A DNA stretch of 64,000 nucleotides from Paenibacillus dakarensis (GCF_001373415.1 NZ_CDSE01000021.1:1-64000); one strand, 5' to 3'. Shown: positions 17,329-27,348, counted from the first letter of the stretch. Program-made: numbers and translations. The notes: a model not told the origin generated them from the letters alone.

Positions 17329-18957
17329 ATGACTGAGGAGAAGAAAGACGTACAGCGTGAGAACTTAACAACACGTCAAGGCCATCCTGTAAAGGATAAT
17401 CAGAACATCAGGACTGTCGGCAATCGAGGTCCGGCTACACTAGAGAACTATCATTTTATTGAAAAAATCTCTCATTTCGACCGGGAGGAGGTTCCGGAGC
17501 GGGTGGTTCATGCTCGTGGAACAGGGGCATTCGGATATTTTGAAACCTACGGCAAGGTTGGGGACGAACCCGTAGAGAAATATACACGTGCGAAAGTATT
17601 TTCCGGGGCTGGAAAGCGGACACCGTTAATGGTTCGATTCTCTACCGTAGCAGGGGCGAAGGATTCGCCGGAGACGGCAAGAGATCCGCGTGGTTTTGCT
17701 GTAAAAATGTATACGGAGGAAGGTAACTGGGATCTGGTGGGGAACAATTTGAAAATCTTTTTCATTCGCGATGCGATGAAATTCCCCGATATGATCCATG
17801 CATTTAAGGTAGACCCGGCTTCGAACATAGCTAACCCTCAGCGGATGTTTGACTTCGTTTCCCGCACGCCTGAGGCTACTCATATGATTACATTCTTGTT
17901 CTCCCCGTGGGGGATTCCTGCAACCTACCGCCATATGCAGGGATCTGGTGTAAACACCTATAAGTGGGTAAATGACAAGGGCGAGGCGGTACTGGTGAAA
18001 TATCACTGGGAACCTAAGCAGGGGATCCGCAATTTAACCCAGGAGGATGCCGACGCTATACAAGCGAAGAACGTGGCTCATGCGACGCAGGATTTATACG
18101 AGGCCATTGAGCGCGGAGATTATCCGGAATGGGAGCTCTTCGTACAAATCATGGAGGATGGTTACCATCCGGAGCTTGATTTTGATCCGCTTGATGATAC
18201 CAAGCTGTGGCCGGAAGATAAGTTCCCTTGGCTGCCGGTGGGCCGGATGGTTCTGGACCGCAATCCGGTGGATTACCATGCGGAAATTGAGCAGGCTGCT
18301 TTCGGCACAGGAGTTCTTGTGGACGGAATGGACTTCTCTGACGATAAAATGCTGCAGGGCCGTACCTTCTCCTACTCCGACACGCAGCGCTATCGCGTTG
18401 GTGCCAACTATCTGAAGTTGCCTGTGAATGCACCGAAGGTGCCGGTTCGCTCGAATCAGCATCGGGGGCAAATGGATATCCGGGACCCTAGAGAATCCGG
18501 AGAAAATCCGCACATTAACTATGAACCGTCCATGATTGGCGGCTTACAGGAGGCAGGTAACGAGGATCGTCCCCCACACCGTCCTACTTACAATGCGGCG
18601 GTAATGAGTGAACCGATCGACCGCCCGAACAACTACGGTCAAGCGGGTGAGACGTACCGCAATTTTGAGGATTGGGAACGCGAGGAATTGATCAAGAATC
18701 TGTCCGAAGCGCTTGCGATATGTGATAAACGCATACAAGACGCCATGGTTGAACACTTCACGCAGGCCGATGAAGACTATGGTCGCCGCGTGAAGGAAGG
18801 CATCGAAATGAAAATGAAAGAAATCGAGCAGACGAAAACGGAATACAAGATTCCAGGCCGTACTGCGGGTAAATCTAAATATGGCCAAGGCTCAATCGAT
18901 GCTAATCAAGCGGTAAAAGACGCGGTGAAAAAGAGCCACGAAGCAGATCCATATTAA
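17329..18957 (+). CDS. katX: Catalase, KatX/KatE-like monofunctional heme enzyme
   Basis: 542 residues. Catalytic H61 lies in R-V-V-H-A-R-G, the distal asparagine N139 in V-G-N-N, and the proximal heme tyrosine Y349 in S-Y-S-D-T-Q-R-Y-R. The extra segment after F-G-Y-F-E-T-Y-G and the N-terminal [11 protein letters not shown] fit the KatX-type group of Bacillota better than vegetative KatA; the symbol rests on this resemblance. It converts hydrogen peroxide to water and oxygen. ATG start with AGGAGG upstream. It is a single gene with a strong terminator, followed by a broken copy of its own 5' end. Confidence 0.92.
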   Translation: MTEEKKDVQRENLTTRQGHPVKDNQNIRTVGNRGPATLENYHFIEKISHFDREEVPERVVHARGTGAFGYFETYGKVGDEPVEKYTRAKVFSGAGKRTPLMVRFSTVAGAKDSPETARDPRGFAVKMYTEEGNWDLVGNNLKIFFIRDAMKFPDMIHAFKVDPASNIANPQRMFDFVSRTPEATHMITFLFSPWGIPATYRHMQGSGVNTYKWVNDKGEAVLVKYHWEPKQGIRNLTQEDADAIQAKNVAHATQDLYEAIERGDYPEWELFVQIMEDGYHPELDFDPLDDTKLWPEDKFPWLPVGRMVLDRNPVDYHAEIEQAAFGTGVLVDGMDFSDDKMLQGRTFSYSDTQRYRVGANYLKLPVNAPKVPVRSNQHRGQMDIRDPRESGENPHINYEPSMIGGLQEAGNEDRPPHRPTYNAAVMSEPIDRPNNYGQAGETYRNFEDWEREELIKNLSEALAICDKRIQDAMVEHFTQADEDYGRRVKEGIEMKMKEIEQTKTEYKIPGRTAGKSKYGQGSIDANQAVKDAVKKSHEADPY

Positions 18958-18977
18958 TATATTTAATGATGATCGCG

Positions 18978-19018
18978 AAGAAGGTTACCCTGTTGACTAC
19001 AGGGTGACCTTCTTTTTG
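18978..19018 (+). terminator. Catalase terminator
   Basis: AAGAAGGTTACCCTG pairs with CAGGGTGACCTTCTT (one G-U pair) around TTGACTA, followed by TTTTTG. It starts about 20 nt after the stop codon. Confidence 0.9.
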
Positions 19019-19063
19019 TTGCTAGAGGGGTTTCGGGGAGTATCATACACCCAACATTAGAAG

Positions 19064-19106
19064 GCGAGCGGTCAGCCACACGGGTGGATTGTGCTCGCTT
19101 TTTTCT
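19064..19106 (+). terminator. Second terminator-like hairpin
   Basis: GCGAGC pairs with GCTCGC, with an inner CCAC/GTGG stem, followed by TTTTTT. It is upstream of the catalase relic, with no separate gene before it; it may have come with the duplicated segment. Confidence 0.6.
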
Positions 19107-19148
19107 ATGTTATATGCTGTGAAATTGTATCTATCATGAGCCGTGTTA

Positions 19149-19360
19149 GGTAGTTAATGGTAACTGAATAACTTCCCTGAGCAGGGGTAAATAAATGATG
19201 AGAAACCGTAAGGAGGCACAGCGTTATGGACGACGATCGTAGGATATTAACAACACAGCAGGGCCATCCCGTAAGGGATAATCAGAACATCAAGACCGCT
19301 GGCAGTCGGGGGCGGACTACATTACAGAATTACCATTCTATTGAAAAAGCCTCTCATTAG
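19149..19360 (+). pseudogene. Truncated duplicate of the catalase promoter and 5' end
   Basis: From 19149 the sequence repeats the catalase leader: GGTAGTT, ATGGTAACTG and GCAGGGGTAA at the same 32-nt register, an AGGAGGCA ribosome site and an ATG at 19226. The following 44 codons match the catalase N-terminus (L-T-T-x-Q-G-H-P-V-x-D-N-Q-N-I; T-L-x-N-Y-H-x-I-E-K-x-S-H) with conservative changes and a five-residue gap, then stop at TAG 19358-19360, exactly where the real enzyme continues H-F-D. The rest of the catalase is absent. This is a relic of a duplicated or related catalase gene. Confidence 0.88.
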
Positions 19361-19407
19361 TACTAGGTGTTTGTACATAAAGCGAAGCATAAAAGGGAGA
19401 ATACAAC

Positions 19408-20199
19408 ATGAGAAAAACAACAAGTTTCCTATTCATTATGTTATTGGTTATTAGTATGCTTGGATGCAGCAATCAATCTGGAAAAACAGCGGAACAGCCG
19501 CCATCACCAGATGATATATTTATCGAGGAATTTGGAAAGGCCATCAATAAAAGATGGACTGCGCAGGATATGCTGGACGACAAGCTTTCTAAAGAAGTTT
19601 ACTATGAAAAAAATGCTGAAATTCTAGAAGCTGAGTTAGAGAGCATCGAAAAAAGTCTAGCAAATGTAGAAGATAAGGATTTAAAAGAAACGGGCAGTCA
19701 GTATGTTGAAGGTGCAAAAAAACAAATTGAAGCATTTAAAACAACGGATTACGAACTGCAAATTACATATAGTGAAGAATCAGAGAAATTAAGAAAACCT
19801 GCACTTATAAAATTGGTTGAGGAATATCATGTAAAGATTGATGAAGAACATAACCAAACATACAGAGACTTTAAAGAACAGGCAGCCGTTATTAATAAAG
19901 AGAACGATGCCAATAAGTACGCGGAAACTCTAGGACAAGAAATATCATTCGAAAAGTCAAAAGGTGAGTTTGGCAACATCACGTATAAAGCAATTGTTGA
20001 AAATACTTCTGATATTGAATTTGATTCAATAAGCTATGAGGTTCAATACAAAGATAAAGATGGAATTGTAGTTGGCAATGATTCAATTTACCTGGAAAAT
20101 TTCTCGCCAGGATCAAAACAAAAGGTAGAATTAATACTGGCACCAGAAGATACGAAAACGATATCGATCTCATTGGATCATGTTAATCTGGAACAATAA
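19408..20199 (+). CDS. Putative lipoprotein with C-terminal FxLYD-like domain
   Basis: 263 residues. The signal peptide ends in a lipobox, S-M-L-G-C20, so it should be lipid-anchored on the outside. Residues about 40-165 are highly charged and helical (a likely coiled coil). The last ~85 residues (F-G-N-I-T-Y-K-A-I-V-E-N-T-S onward) read like the beta-sandwich FxLYD domain seen in many Bacillota lipoproteins. Start with AAGGGAG upstream. The gene is clearly more AT-rich than its neighbours. The function is not known; it follows the catalase relic and precedes the GTPase without an obvious operon link. Confidence 0.75.
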   Translation: MRKTTSFLFIMLLVISMLGCSNQSGKTAEQPPSPDDIFIEEFGKAINKRWTAQDMLDDKLSKEVYYEKNAEILEAELESIEKSLANVEDKDLKETGSQYVEGAKKQIEAFKTTDYELQITYSEESEKLRKPALIKLVEEYHVKIDEEHNQTYRDFKEQAAVINKENDANKYAETLGQEISFEKSKGEFGNITYKAIVENTSDIEFDSISYEVQYKDKDGIVVGNDSIYLENFSPGSKQKVELILAPEDTKTISISLDHVNLEQ

Positions 20200-20300
20200 T
20201 CGAAAATAAACAGATTATTCGATCCAGAGATGTGCTTCTCCCAATTTCTGTGCTTTAATAAAATAATCAGCATCAACAAGAACATAGAAAGCGGGATTCG

Positions 20301-22265
20301 ATGAAGCGACTAACCATTGGCCTGTTCGCCCATGTGGATGCAGGTAAGACAACTTTTGCGGAACAGCTGCTGTACCATACGAACAGTATCCGGTCGCGGG
20401 GGCGGGTGGATCACCAGGATGCCTTTCTGGACAACCACGATATCGAGCGGGCAAGGGGCATTACGGTGTTCGCAGATCAGGCAGTCATGGAGTATAAAGG
20501 AGACACCTATTATTTGATAGACACGCCCGGGCACGTCGATTTCTCCCCGGAAATGGAGCGGGCGATACAGGTTATTGATTATGCCATCCTGATTGTAAGT
20601 GCGGTTGAAGGTGTCCAGGGCCATACGGAGACGGTATGGCAGCTGCTGCGCAAGCATCAGATTCCGACGTTCTTCTTTATCAATAAGACGGACCGGATTG
20701 GCGCGGATGCAGTCAGAACCGAGGCGGATATCCGTCAGCAGTTAACGGAGGACGTATGCGGCATTACAGATGGCTTCACTGACGGCATCATCGGCGAGCC
20801 GCTGCGGGAGGCCATGGCGGAGCGCGACGAAGCCTTGCTGGATGCGTTCCTGGAGGGGAGAGAGGATCCCGTATTCTGGCTGGAGTCCCTGCAAAGGATG
20901 ATAGCGGGGGGTCTTCTCTTCCCATGTGCTTACGGCTCTGCGCTTCAGGATACAGGCGTTATGGAATTTCTGAATCAGCTGCATCTGCTGACGACAACGT
21001 CTTATGACGAGAATGCTTCGTTCCTAGGGCGGGTATATAAAATCCGGCACGATGCAGGCGGCACGAGACTCACGTTCATTAAGGCGCTCGGTGGTCGGCT
21101 GAAGGTGAGGGAACAGCTTGGCTACATAAGCGGCGGGGTTCAATATAACGAGAAAGTCACACAAATCTTCTTGTTGAACGGCTACAAGTCGCAGCCGGTG
21201 GAGCAGGTGGCCGCAGGTGATTTGTTTGCAGTTGCCGGATTGTCCGCCGCCGAGGCTGGACAGGGTCTTGGGTTACTATCAGACAAGTTAGCTTACGAAT
21301 CAGAGCCAACGCTACAATCGAAGGTGCTATTCGACAATTCGATACATGTACAGAAGGTGCTTGGTGCTTTTCGCACGCTGGAGGCGGAGGAGCCGTCCCT
21401 GAACGTCGTCTGGGATGAGAAATTACAGGAGATTTCGATCCGTGTCATGGGATTGATTCAGCTGGAAGTGCTGGAGCAGCTGGTAGGGGAACGATTTGGC
21501 TTTGCCATTTCTTTTGGACAACCGCAGATCTTGTATAAGGAAACGATTCAGTCGGCTGTGAAAGGGTACGGCCACTTCGAACCTCTAAGGCATTATGCAG
21601 AAGTGCATCTGCTGATTGAACCGGGAGAACGGGGCAGCGGCATTCTGTTCGATAGCAGATGTCATCCCGATGATTTGAACGTCAGCTATCAGAATCTGAT
21701 TCGGAATCATCTCTACGAACGGGAGCATCACGGACTGCTGACCGGTATGCCTGTCACCGATGTAAAGATTACGCTGCTGAGAGGCCGCGCGCATAAAGAG
21801 CATACCCATGGCGGCGATTTTCGTGAGGCTGTCTTCCGAGCGCTGCGGCAGGGGCTGGAGAAGGCTGACAATGTACTGCTGGAGCCTTATTACGATTTCA
21901 AAATCAAGGTAGCCATCGATGACATGGGCAGGGTGCTGTCCGATATTCAGCGTGCTTCAGGTACTTTTGATCCGCCGCATATGGACGAAACGCAAGCGGT
22001 AATTACGGGCAGGGCGCCTGTATCGACCTTCATGAACTACAGTACCGAATTTGCATCGTTTACGCATGGACGCGGCAGTATTCGCTGTGTGTTCAGCGGC
22101 TACGATCGATGCCATAATACAGAGGAAGTTATAGAGCGGATCGGCTACCGCAAAGAAGCGGATCCCATGTATACATCCTCGTCCATCTTTTGCGCCAAGG
22201 GGGCAGGTTACTCAGTGCCATGGGATGAGGCGGAGGCTAAAATGCATCTGGAATTAGAACCTTGA
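20301..22265 (+). CDS. EF-G/TetM-like translation-factor GTPase
   Basis: 654 residues with the full translational GTPase set: A-H-V-D-A-G-K-T-T (10-18), R-G-I-T (52-55), D-T-P-G-H (74-78) and N-K-T-D (128-131), then EF-G-like domains II, III, IV and V. Length and order match the ribosome-protection group (TetM/TetO/TetW and chromosomal paralogues). It would bind the ribosomal A-site region and release bound drug or rescue a ribosome state. There is no mobile context or attenuator-type leader as with acquired tet genes, so a chromosomal paralogue of unknown specificity is more likely than a true tetracycline-resistance gene. A hairpin terminator follows. Confidence 0.88.
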   Translation: MKRLTIGLFAHVDAGKTTFAEQLLYHTNSIRSRGRVDHQDAFLDNHDIERARGITVFADQAVMEYKGDTYYLIDTPGHVDFSPEMERAIQVIDYAILIVSAVEGVQGHTETVWQLLRKHQIPTFFFINKTDRIGADAVRTEADIRQQLTEDVCGITDGFTDGIIGEPLREAMAERDEALLDAFLEGREDPVFWLESLQRMIAGGLLFPCAYGSALQDTGVMEFLNQLHLLTTTSYDENASFLGRVYKIRHDAGGTRLTFIKALGGRLKVREQLGYISGGVQYNEKVTQIFLLNGYKSQPVEQVAAGDLFAVAGLSAAEAGQGLGLLSDKLAYESEPTLQSKVLFDNSIHVQKVLGAFRTLEAEEPSLNVVWDEKLQEISIRVMGLIQLEVLEQLVGERFGFAISFGQPQILYKETIQSAVKGYGHFEPLRHYAEVHLLIEPGERGSGILFDSRCHPDDLNVSYQNLIRNHLYEREHHGLLTGMPVTDVKITLLRGRAHKEHTHGGDFREAVFRALRQGLEKADNVLLEPYYDFKIKVAIDDMGRVLSDIQRASGTFDPPHMDETQAVITGRAPVSTFMNYSTEFASFTHGRGSIRCVFSGYDRCHNTEEVIERIGYRKEADPMYTSSSIFCAKGAGYSVPWDEAEAKMHLELEP

Positions 22266-22292
22266 ATGCCCTAATTGGACATTTCCATGCAA

Positions 22293-22322
22293 GAATGCAC
22301 CTCGAGAGAGGTGCATTTTTTG
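22293..22322 (+). terminator. Terminator of the GTPase gene
   Basis: AATGCACCTC and GAGGTGCATT form a perfect stem around GAGA, followed by TTTT. It lies 28 nt after the stop codon. Confidence 0.88.
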
Positions 22323-22492
22323 TCGTTCATAATTACAGCAAGATGTGGAAAGTCGGGGGAAGCCCGTTATGTTATTTTATGTGCAGATAAGAATATTCTA
22401 ATTCGAGATATGAAGGGAGCGGACAGAACGACAGGCTGGCGTAAACATTACAGATCAGAATCCGTGGGGAGTTTTTTAATAGGGGCATAGAT

Positions 22493-23080
22493 ATGGTAGG
22501 CCGAATCCAGTTGGTGAACGTCATACATACGTCAATGGAAGCCTGGTTAGGCCAGCCCTTATCCTCTGAAATCGAGCCTGAATGGCTCATTCGGAGATAC
22601 CTGGCTGCATTCGGACCGGCTTCAGTCAAGGACATTCAGGCATGGTCTGGGCTTACACGCATTCTTGAAGTTATAAAGTCTATTCGTCCGCATCTGATCA
22701 CATTTCGAAACGAACGGGGTGAGGAGTTGTTCGATCTGCCGGATGCACCTAGGCCTGATGCCGATACGCCATCTGCACCGCGGTTCCTTGGCGAGTTCGA
22801 TAATATGCTGCTTTCCTATGCGGACCGCAGCCGAATCATGGATGAGTCATACCGTAAACGTCTTTTTACATCGAATGGAATTATCCGTGCCGCCATTCTC
22901 GTCGATGGTTTCGTCGCTGGAAGCTGGAAGCTGACGAGCAGTCGTGATCATGCTGTTCTGCATATAGAACCATTTCGCGTTCTCTCCAGACAAGATCAAG
23001 ATGCCTTGTCTGAGGAGGGGATTCGTTTGCTTCGATTTGCAGGTACGCATGGGGGTGCCTCGGAGATAATTTATCACTGA
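22493..23080 (+). pseudogene. Winged-helix (AlkZ-like, HTH_42) protein, N-terminal half missing
   Basis: 195 residues that match the C-terminal half of the winged-helix DNA-binding/AlkZ-like glycosylase family: L-I-R-R-Y-L-A-A-F-G-P-A-S, then D-I-Q-A-W-S-G-L, D-L-P-D-A-P-R-P, and F-L-G-E-F-D-N-M-L-L-S-Y-A-D-R-S-R-I. Normal members have about 350-400 residues; the front winged-helix region is gone, and the 170 nt upstream contain no recognisable remainder. The ORF opens with an ATG that has only a weak ribosome site. I read it as a 5'-deleted relic; a shortened but expressed protein cannot be excluded. Confidence 0.7.
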
Positions 23081-23133
23081 CCATTGAAAGGGAAACAGGA
23101 GCTTTTACAATGGAGATGAGCATTGCTCCGAAT

Positions 23134-23173
23134 AAAAAAACTCCTCCCCGACTGTACAGTCGGAAAGGAGTTT
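23134..23173 (-). terminator. Terminator of the large surface-protein gene
   Basis: Read on the minus strand, AACTCCT and CCGACTGTACAGTCGG form a long stem closed by AGGAGTT, followed by TTTTTT. It begins about 15 nt after the stop codon at 23188. Confidence 0.85.
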
Positions 23174-23187
23174 GCTGTTACTATAGT

Positions 23188-26100
23188 TTATTTCATGTTA
23201 CGGTACTCATAGTCGGGTTTAATTTCTACCCAAGTTTCTGTACCATCTTCATTGCGGGTATAGATGTGATGGTGAGTGGCTTCGATGACATCATAGTAAT
23301 ACCACTTGTCCTTCGTATTGTCAGGCCATGGTTTAGTATCGGCAAGGACGCCTTCTTCGGTTACCTTGCGGTTCAATACATTATTGATCAGGCACATAGC
23401 CTCTGCACGTGTAATGTATTCATTCGGCTTGAAGGTACCGTCTGGATAGCCCTTAATCCAACCTTTATTCGCAGACGATGCGATGTATTTCTCTGCCCAG
23501 TGGCCGCTGATATCGGAGAACATCGTGTTCTCAGTCAAGTCAAGATCGTCAAATCGGGCAGCGATTACCGCGAATTCTGCTCTTGTAATAGAGTGGGTAG
23601 GTCGGAATGTGCCGTCTTTGTAGCCTGAGAGAATGCCTCCGTTTTCCAGTGTGGATACATGCTTGTTCGACCAGTTCGTCACTTTCATATCCGAGAAAGG
23701 ATTAGTGGTGTCGTAAAGTGCATCACGGCTCGTTTCTTCCAACAGACGATAGAAGATGGCAGCAACTTCTTCACGGGTGATCTCATTCTCTGGTCTTACA
23801 GTGCCGTCCGGATAACCACTAATGTAGTCATAGTGGTCTTCTTTATTTAACACTGGTTTCACCGTGTAGTTGTAAGTAATAGTGACTGCTTCTGCAGGCA
23901 TCTGACCACTTACATTACTATTCTCATCAATGTTAAGAACATTCTCAGGAGTGATGGTTACATTGTTGAAAATATAACCCTGATCCAGTACTTCCTGGCT
24001 GATCGCTGCAGTAATGTCCTCGCCCTCTGGCAATTGGGAAACTGCTGGAGTGGCAAGTTCTTCGTCACCATCCATGTGCTTCACAGTAAAGTCATATACT
24101 TTCGTGTAGTTATAAGTAACAGTGACTGCATTTGCAGGCATATTACCTGTTACATTACCTTTATCATCAGCGTTTAGAGCTTTTTCAGGAGTGATAGTTA
24201 CACCGCTGAAAATATAACCCTGATCCAGTACTTCCTGGCTGACTGCTGTAGTAATTTCTTTGCCTTCTGGCAATTGGGAAACTGCTGGAGTGGCAAGTTC
24301 TTTGTCACCATCCATGTGCTTCACAGTAAAGTCATACACCTTCGTGTAGTTGTAAGTAACAATGACTCCCGCTGCGGGCATTTTACCACTTACATTACTA
24401 TGCTCATCAATGTTCAGAGCACCTTCAGGCTCGATGGTTACATTGTCGAAAATATATCCTTGATCCAGCACTTCCTGGCTTACTGCCGCAGAAATATCAG
24501 TTCCAGGTGGCAAATTTGAAACCTCTGGTTTGATAATTGGTTGGCCATTAGCCACGTGTTGTACAGTAAGTGTTTGTTTCTTCACATAGTTAAAAGTAAC
24601 AGTGACTGCATTTGCAGGCATATTACCTGTCACATTACCTTCTTCATCAACGGTCAGAGCAGTATCTTCAGGATCGATGGTTACGTTGATGTAAGCATAA
24701 CCTTGATCCAGCACATCTTGACTGACTGCTGCAGAAATGTCTTTGCCCTCTGGCAATTGGGAAACTGCTGGAGTGGCAAGTTCTTTGTCACCATCCATGT
24801 GCTTCACGGTAAAGTCATATACTTTGGTGTAGTTGTAAGTAACAATGACTCCCGCTGCAGGCATTTTACCACTTACATTACTATGCTCATCAATGTTCAG
24901 AGCACCTTCAGGCTCGATGGTTACATTGTCGAAAATATATCCTTGATCCAGTACTTCCTGGCTTACTGCCGCAGAAATATCAGTTCCAGGTGGCAAATTT
25001 GAAACCTCTGGTTTGATAATTGGTTGGCCATTAGCCACGTGCTGTACAGTAAGTGTTTGTTTCTTCACATAGTTGAAAGTAACAGTGACTTCTCCCGCAG
25101 GCATATTACCTGTCACATTACCTTCTTCATCAACGTTTAGAACAGTATCTTCAGGATCGATGGTTACGTTAATGTAGGCATAACCCTGATCCAGCACATC
25201 TTGACTGACTGCTGCAGAAATGTCTTTACCCTCTGGCAGTTTGGAAACCGTTGAAGTGGCAAGCTCTTCGTCACCAGCCATGTGTTTAACGGTAAAGTCA
25301 TATACTTTGGTGTAGTTGTAGGTGACAGTAACTTCTCCTGCAGGCATCTGACCAGTAACATTACCTTTATCATCGGCTTTGAGAGCATTTTCAGGCTCGA
25401 TGGTTACATTGTCGAAAATATATCCCTTATCCAGCACTTCCTGGCTGACTGCTTCAGAAATCTCAGCCCCAATTGGCTTATTAGTAACCGTTGAATCGAT
25501 AATTGGTTTGCCATTCGCCATGTGTTGAACAGTAAATGTATGTTCTTTCACATAGTTGTAAGTAATTGTGACTTCTGTTTCAGGCATCTGACCGGTCACA
25601 TTACCTTTATCATCGGCTTTGAGAGCATCTTCTGGAGTGATGGTTACATTGCTGTAGGCATATCCCATCTTCAGCACGTCTTGGCTGACTGCTGCAGAAA
25701 TGTCAGCTCCAATTGCCTCATGGGTAACTGTTGGAGCGATAATAGCTTCGCCATCAGCCATATGTTTAACGGTAAGCTTTTGAGATTGTGTAAAAGCAAA
25801 ATAGATCGTTTCATACGGATGATCTTGAGTAAGCGTAACCTCTTTTTTATCGGAATCAAGAGGAACATGCTTATAGCCATCAACTACTGGTACGCTTACT
25901 TCGTATGTGTTGCCGATTTCCAATCCAGGCTTGTCATTAACTTTCATATAATCATGGTAGAGAATATCTGCATCTTCCCAGTTTGCTACAACTTCTGTGC
26001 CTTTCAGAGGTTGCCCTTGGGCATTTGCCTTATACCCCTTGATAATGATTGATCCTTTACCGTAATTTGCGGTAGGGATAGGGAAATCCTTGGTTGCATC

Positions 26101-27348
26101 GTTATTATTAACATCTTTATAAAACAGTGTAGTTGTCTTATTCGTAGGATAGTCCTCGAACAGGTTCGGGAACTTGCTCAAGTCCATGCTTACGGTATAG
26201 GTAAGTGTTGCAGTGTGACCTTCCTTCAGATCTCCGATATCCCAGCGAATGGTATCGAGAGTTTCCGAATTATCGCTGCTAGTCAGCGTCACGCGATCCG
26301 GATCAGCGATGTAACCGGCTAATTGATTATTTTCAAGCTTTAAGTTGAACATCTCACCTACCGGGTCAATCACGTAAGAATCTCTGGCTGCGCTCAGGAT
26401 CTTGCTGGCAATGGCAGAGAATACTTCATTTAGTTCCTCAGGTTCGGCTGAGTGGTAGCCATCTGCGACTGCACTGTTCTTGAGGACATATTCTGCATCA
26501 CCTCCCGCTGGAACGCTAAGTCCAACGGAGAAAGTCTTAATGCCGGCATCAGCTGCCAGCTTCGCTTCAGAAAGGGTTGCAATACCGTTATCTTTTACGA
26601 CGTATTCACCAACCGGATATTCTTCGTTGTGCCAGTAATCCGTTTTAAGCTCATAATGAGAGCCGTCTCCAATACGAGCAGAGTGATCATAATTAAAATT
26701 GCTTAAGGTGAAATCATATTTTCCATCGGGCCAAGAATATGCTTCTGCATTAGATGCAGGAAAGCTGTAAGTTGGTGCACCGTCACTTAGCAGGACGATC
26801 ACTTTATTCTCAGAGGAGCTTTGGCTCAAGATAGTACGTGCTGCATAAATACCTTCTTGAATATTGGTTCCTCCATTTGGTCTTTTTATCGTATTTAATT
26901 TCTGGATGATACCGTCAAGTTGATCAGCACCGTAAAATGGTGAATCAGAATTAGCAACACCTGCCTCGCTGTCAAATGTTACTAATGCCACCCGCGATTG
27001 AGAACCTTCTGCAAGAAGCTTATTCACCAATAGTTTAGCTGCTTCTTGTGCCTTTTCAAATTTGTCGTTGTCCTGCATACTGCCTGATTTGTCCATAACC
27101 AATACAACATCACTCGCAACTCCAATGTTGTGGTTAGCCCCTTCGGCAGTGAGGGTAATCTCCCACTCATTATCAGTCCCCTCAACTTTGGTTGCGGTTT
27201 TGTCGAGGGCAATTTCACCTGGTTGCAGGGCAGTATCTTCAGATGCTGCCAGAGCGGGAACAGGGAAAAAACCGCACAGAATTGTCAGGATACAAAGACA
27301 TGAGATGTATTCCTTCCATTTCCGGCGAAGTACGGTACTGCTCTTCAT
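23188..27348 (-). CDS. Giant vWA / tandem-repeat / SLH surface protein
   Basis: 1386 residues from the ATG at 27348, chosen for AAAGGAGGAG upstream. Order: signal peptide cleaved near A-L-A-A (about residue 35); von Willebrand A domain (about 80-340) with an intact MIDAS D86-K-S-G-S90; a beta-rich region with an isopeptide/collagen-adhesin feel (about 345-540); eight tandem MucBP-like repeats of about 80 residues (about 540-1160, each with V-x-H-M, A-V-S-Q-x-V-L-D-Q-G-Y and G-N-V-T-G-x-M-P); three SLH domains (about 1170-1340); and a charged tail. SLH domains bind pyruvylated secondary cell-wall polymer, so this is a surface adhesin held at the S-layer. A cyclic di-GMP-I-type riboswitch precedes it. 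Confidence 0.93.
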   Translation of the reverse strand: MKSSTVLRRKWKEYISCLCILTILCGFFPVPALAASEDTALQPGEIALDKTATKVEGTDNEWEITLTAEGANHNIGVASDVVLVMDKSGSMQDNDKFEKAQEAAKLLVNKLLAEGSQSRVALVTFDSEAGVANSDSPFYGADQLDGIIQKLNTIKRPNGGTNIQEGIYAARTILSQSSSENKVIVLLSDGAPTYSFPASNAEAYSWPDGKYDFTLSNFNYDHSARIGDGSHYELKTDYWHNEEYPVGEYVVKDNGIATLSEAKLAADAGIKTFSVGLSVPAGGDAEYVLKNSAVADGYHSAEPEELNEVFSAIASKILSAARDSYVIDPVGEMFNLKLENNQLAGYIADPDRVTLTSSDNSETLDTIRWDIGDLKEGHTATLTYTVSMDLSKFPNLFEDYPTNKTTTLFYKDVNNNDATKDFPIPTANYGKGSIIIKGYKANAQGQPLKGTEVVANWEDADILYHDYMKVNDKPGLEIGNTYEVSVPVVDGYKHVPLDSDKKEVTLTQDHPYETIYFAFTQSQKLTVKHMADGEAIIAPTVTHEAIGADISAAVSQDVLKMGYAYSNVTITPEDALKADDKGNVTGQMPETEVTITYNYVKEHTFTVQHMANGKPIIDSTVTNKPIGAEISEAVSQEVLDKGYIFDNVTIEPENALKADDKGNVTGQMPAGEVTVTYNYTKVYDFTVKHMAGDEELATSTVSKLPEGKDISAAVSQDVLDQGYAYINVTIDPEDTVLNVDEEGNVTGNMPAGEVTVTFNYVKKQTLTVQHVANGQPIIKPEVSNLPPGTDISAAVSQEVLDQGYIFDNVTIEPEGALNIDEHSNVSGKMPAAGVIVTYNYTKVYDFTVKHMDGDKELATPAVSQLPEGKDISAAVSQDVLDQGYAYINVTIDPEDTALTVDEEGNVTGNMPANAVTVTFNYVKKQTLTVQHVANGQPIIKPEVSNLPPGTDISAAVSQEVLDQGYIFDNVTIEPEGALNIDEHSNVSGKMPAAGVIVTYNYTKVYDFTVKHMDGDKELATPAVSQLPEGKEITTAVSQEVLDQGYIFSGVTITPEKALNADDKGNVTGNMPANAVTVTYNYTKVYDFTVKHMDGDEELATPAVSQLPEGEDITAAISQEVLDQGYIFNNVTITPENVLNIDENSNVSGQMPAEAVTITYNYTVKPVLNKEDHYDYISGYPDGTVRPENEITREEVAAIFYRLLEETSRDALYDTTNPFSDMKVTNWSNKHVSTLENGGILSGYKDGTFRPTHSITRAEFAVIAARFDDLDLTENTMFSDISGHWAEKYIASSANKGWIKGYPDGTFKPNEYITRAEAMCLINNVLNRKVTEEGVLADTKPWPDNTKDKWYYYDVIEATHHHIYTRNEDGTETWVEIKPDYEYRNMK
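23868..25790 (-). repeat. Eight in-frame tandem repeats of about 240 bp
   Basis: The coding repeats of the surface protein. Periodicity is 240-243 bp. Units alternate between two types: one begins Y-D-F-T-V-K-H-M, the other Q-T-L-T-V-Q-H-V. Counting from the N-terminus, repeats 4 and 6 encode identical protein and differ at only a few bases (about 24353-24592 and 24833-25072), so a two-unit block of about 480 bp was duplicated recently. Slippage or unequal crossing-over here would change the length of the protein stalk without breaking the frame. Confidence 0.92.

Noticed and set aside
19226..19360. An independent small gene of 44 codons.
   Set aside because: Every part of it and its leader match the catalase 5' end, so it is a relic of that gene.
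20301..22265. Acquired tetracycline-resistance gene tet(M)-like.
   Set aside because: The domain order matches, but there is no leader-peptide attenuator or mobile context, and the sequence does not read like Tet(M). A chromosomal GTPase paralogue is safer.
23868..25790. Tandem repeats considered as a CRISPR or satellite array.
   Set aside because: Repeat length of 240 bp and an unbroken reading frame with protein-level conservation show coding repeats.
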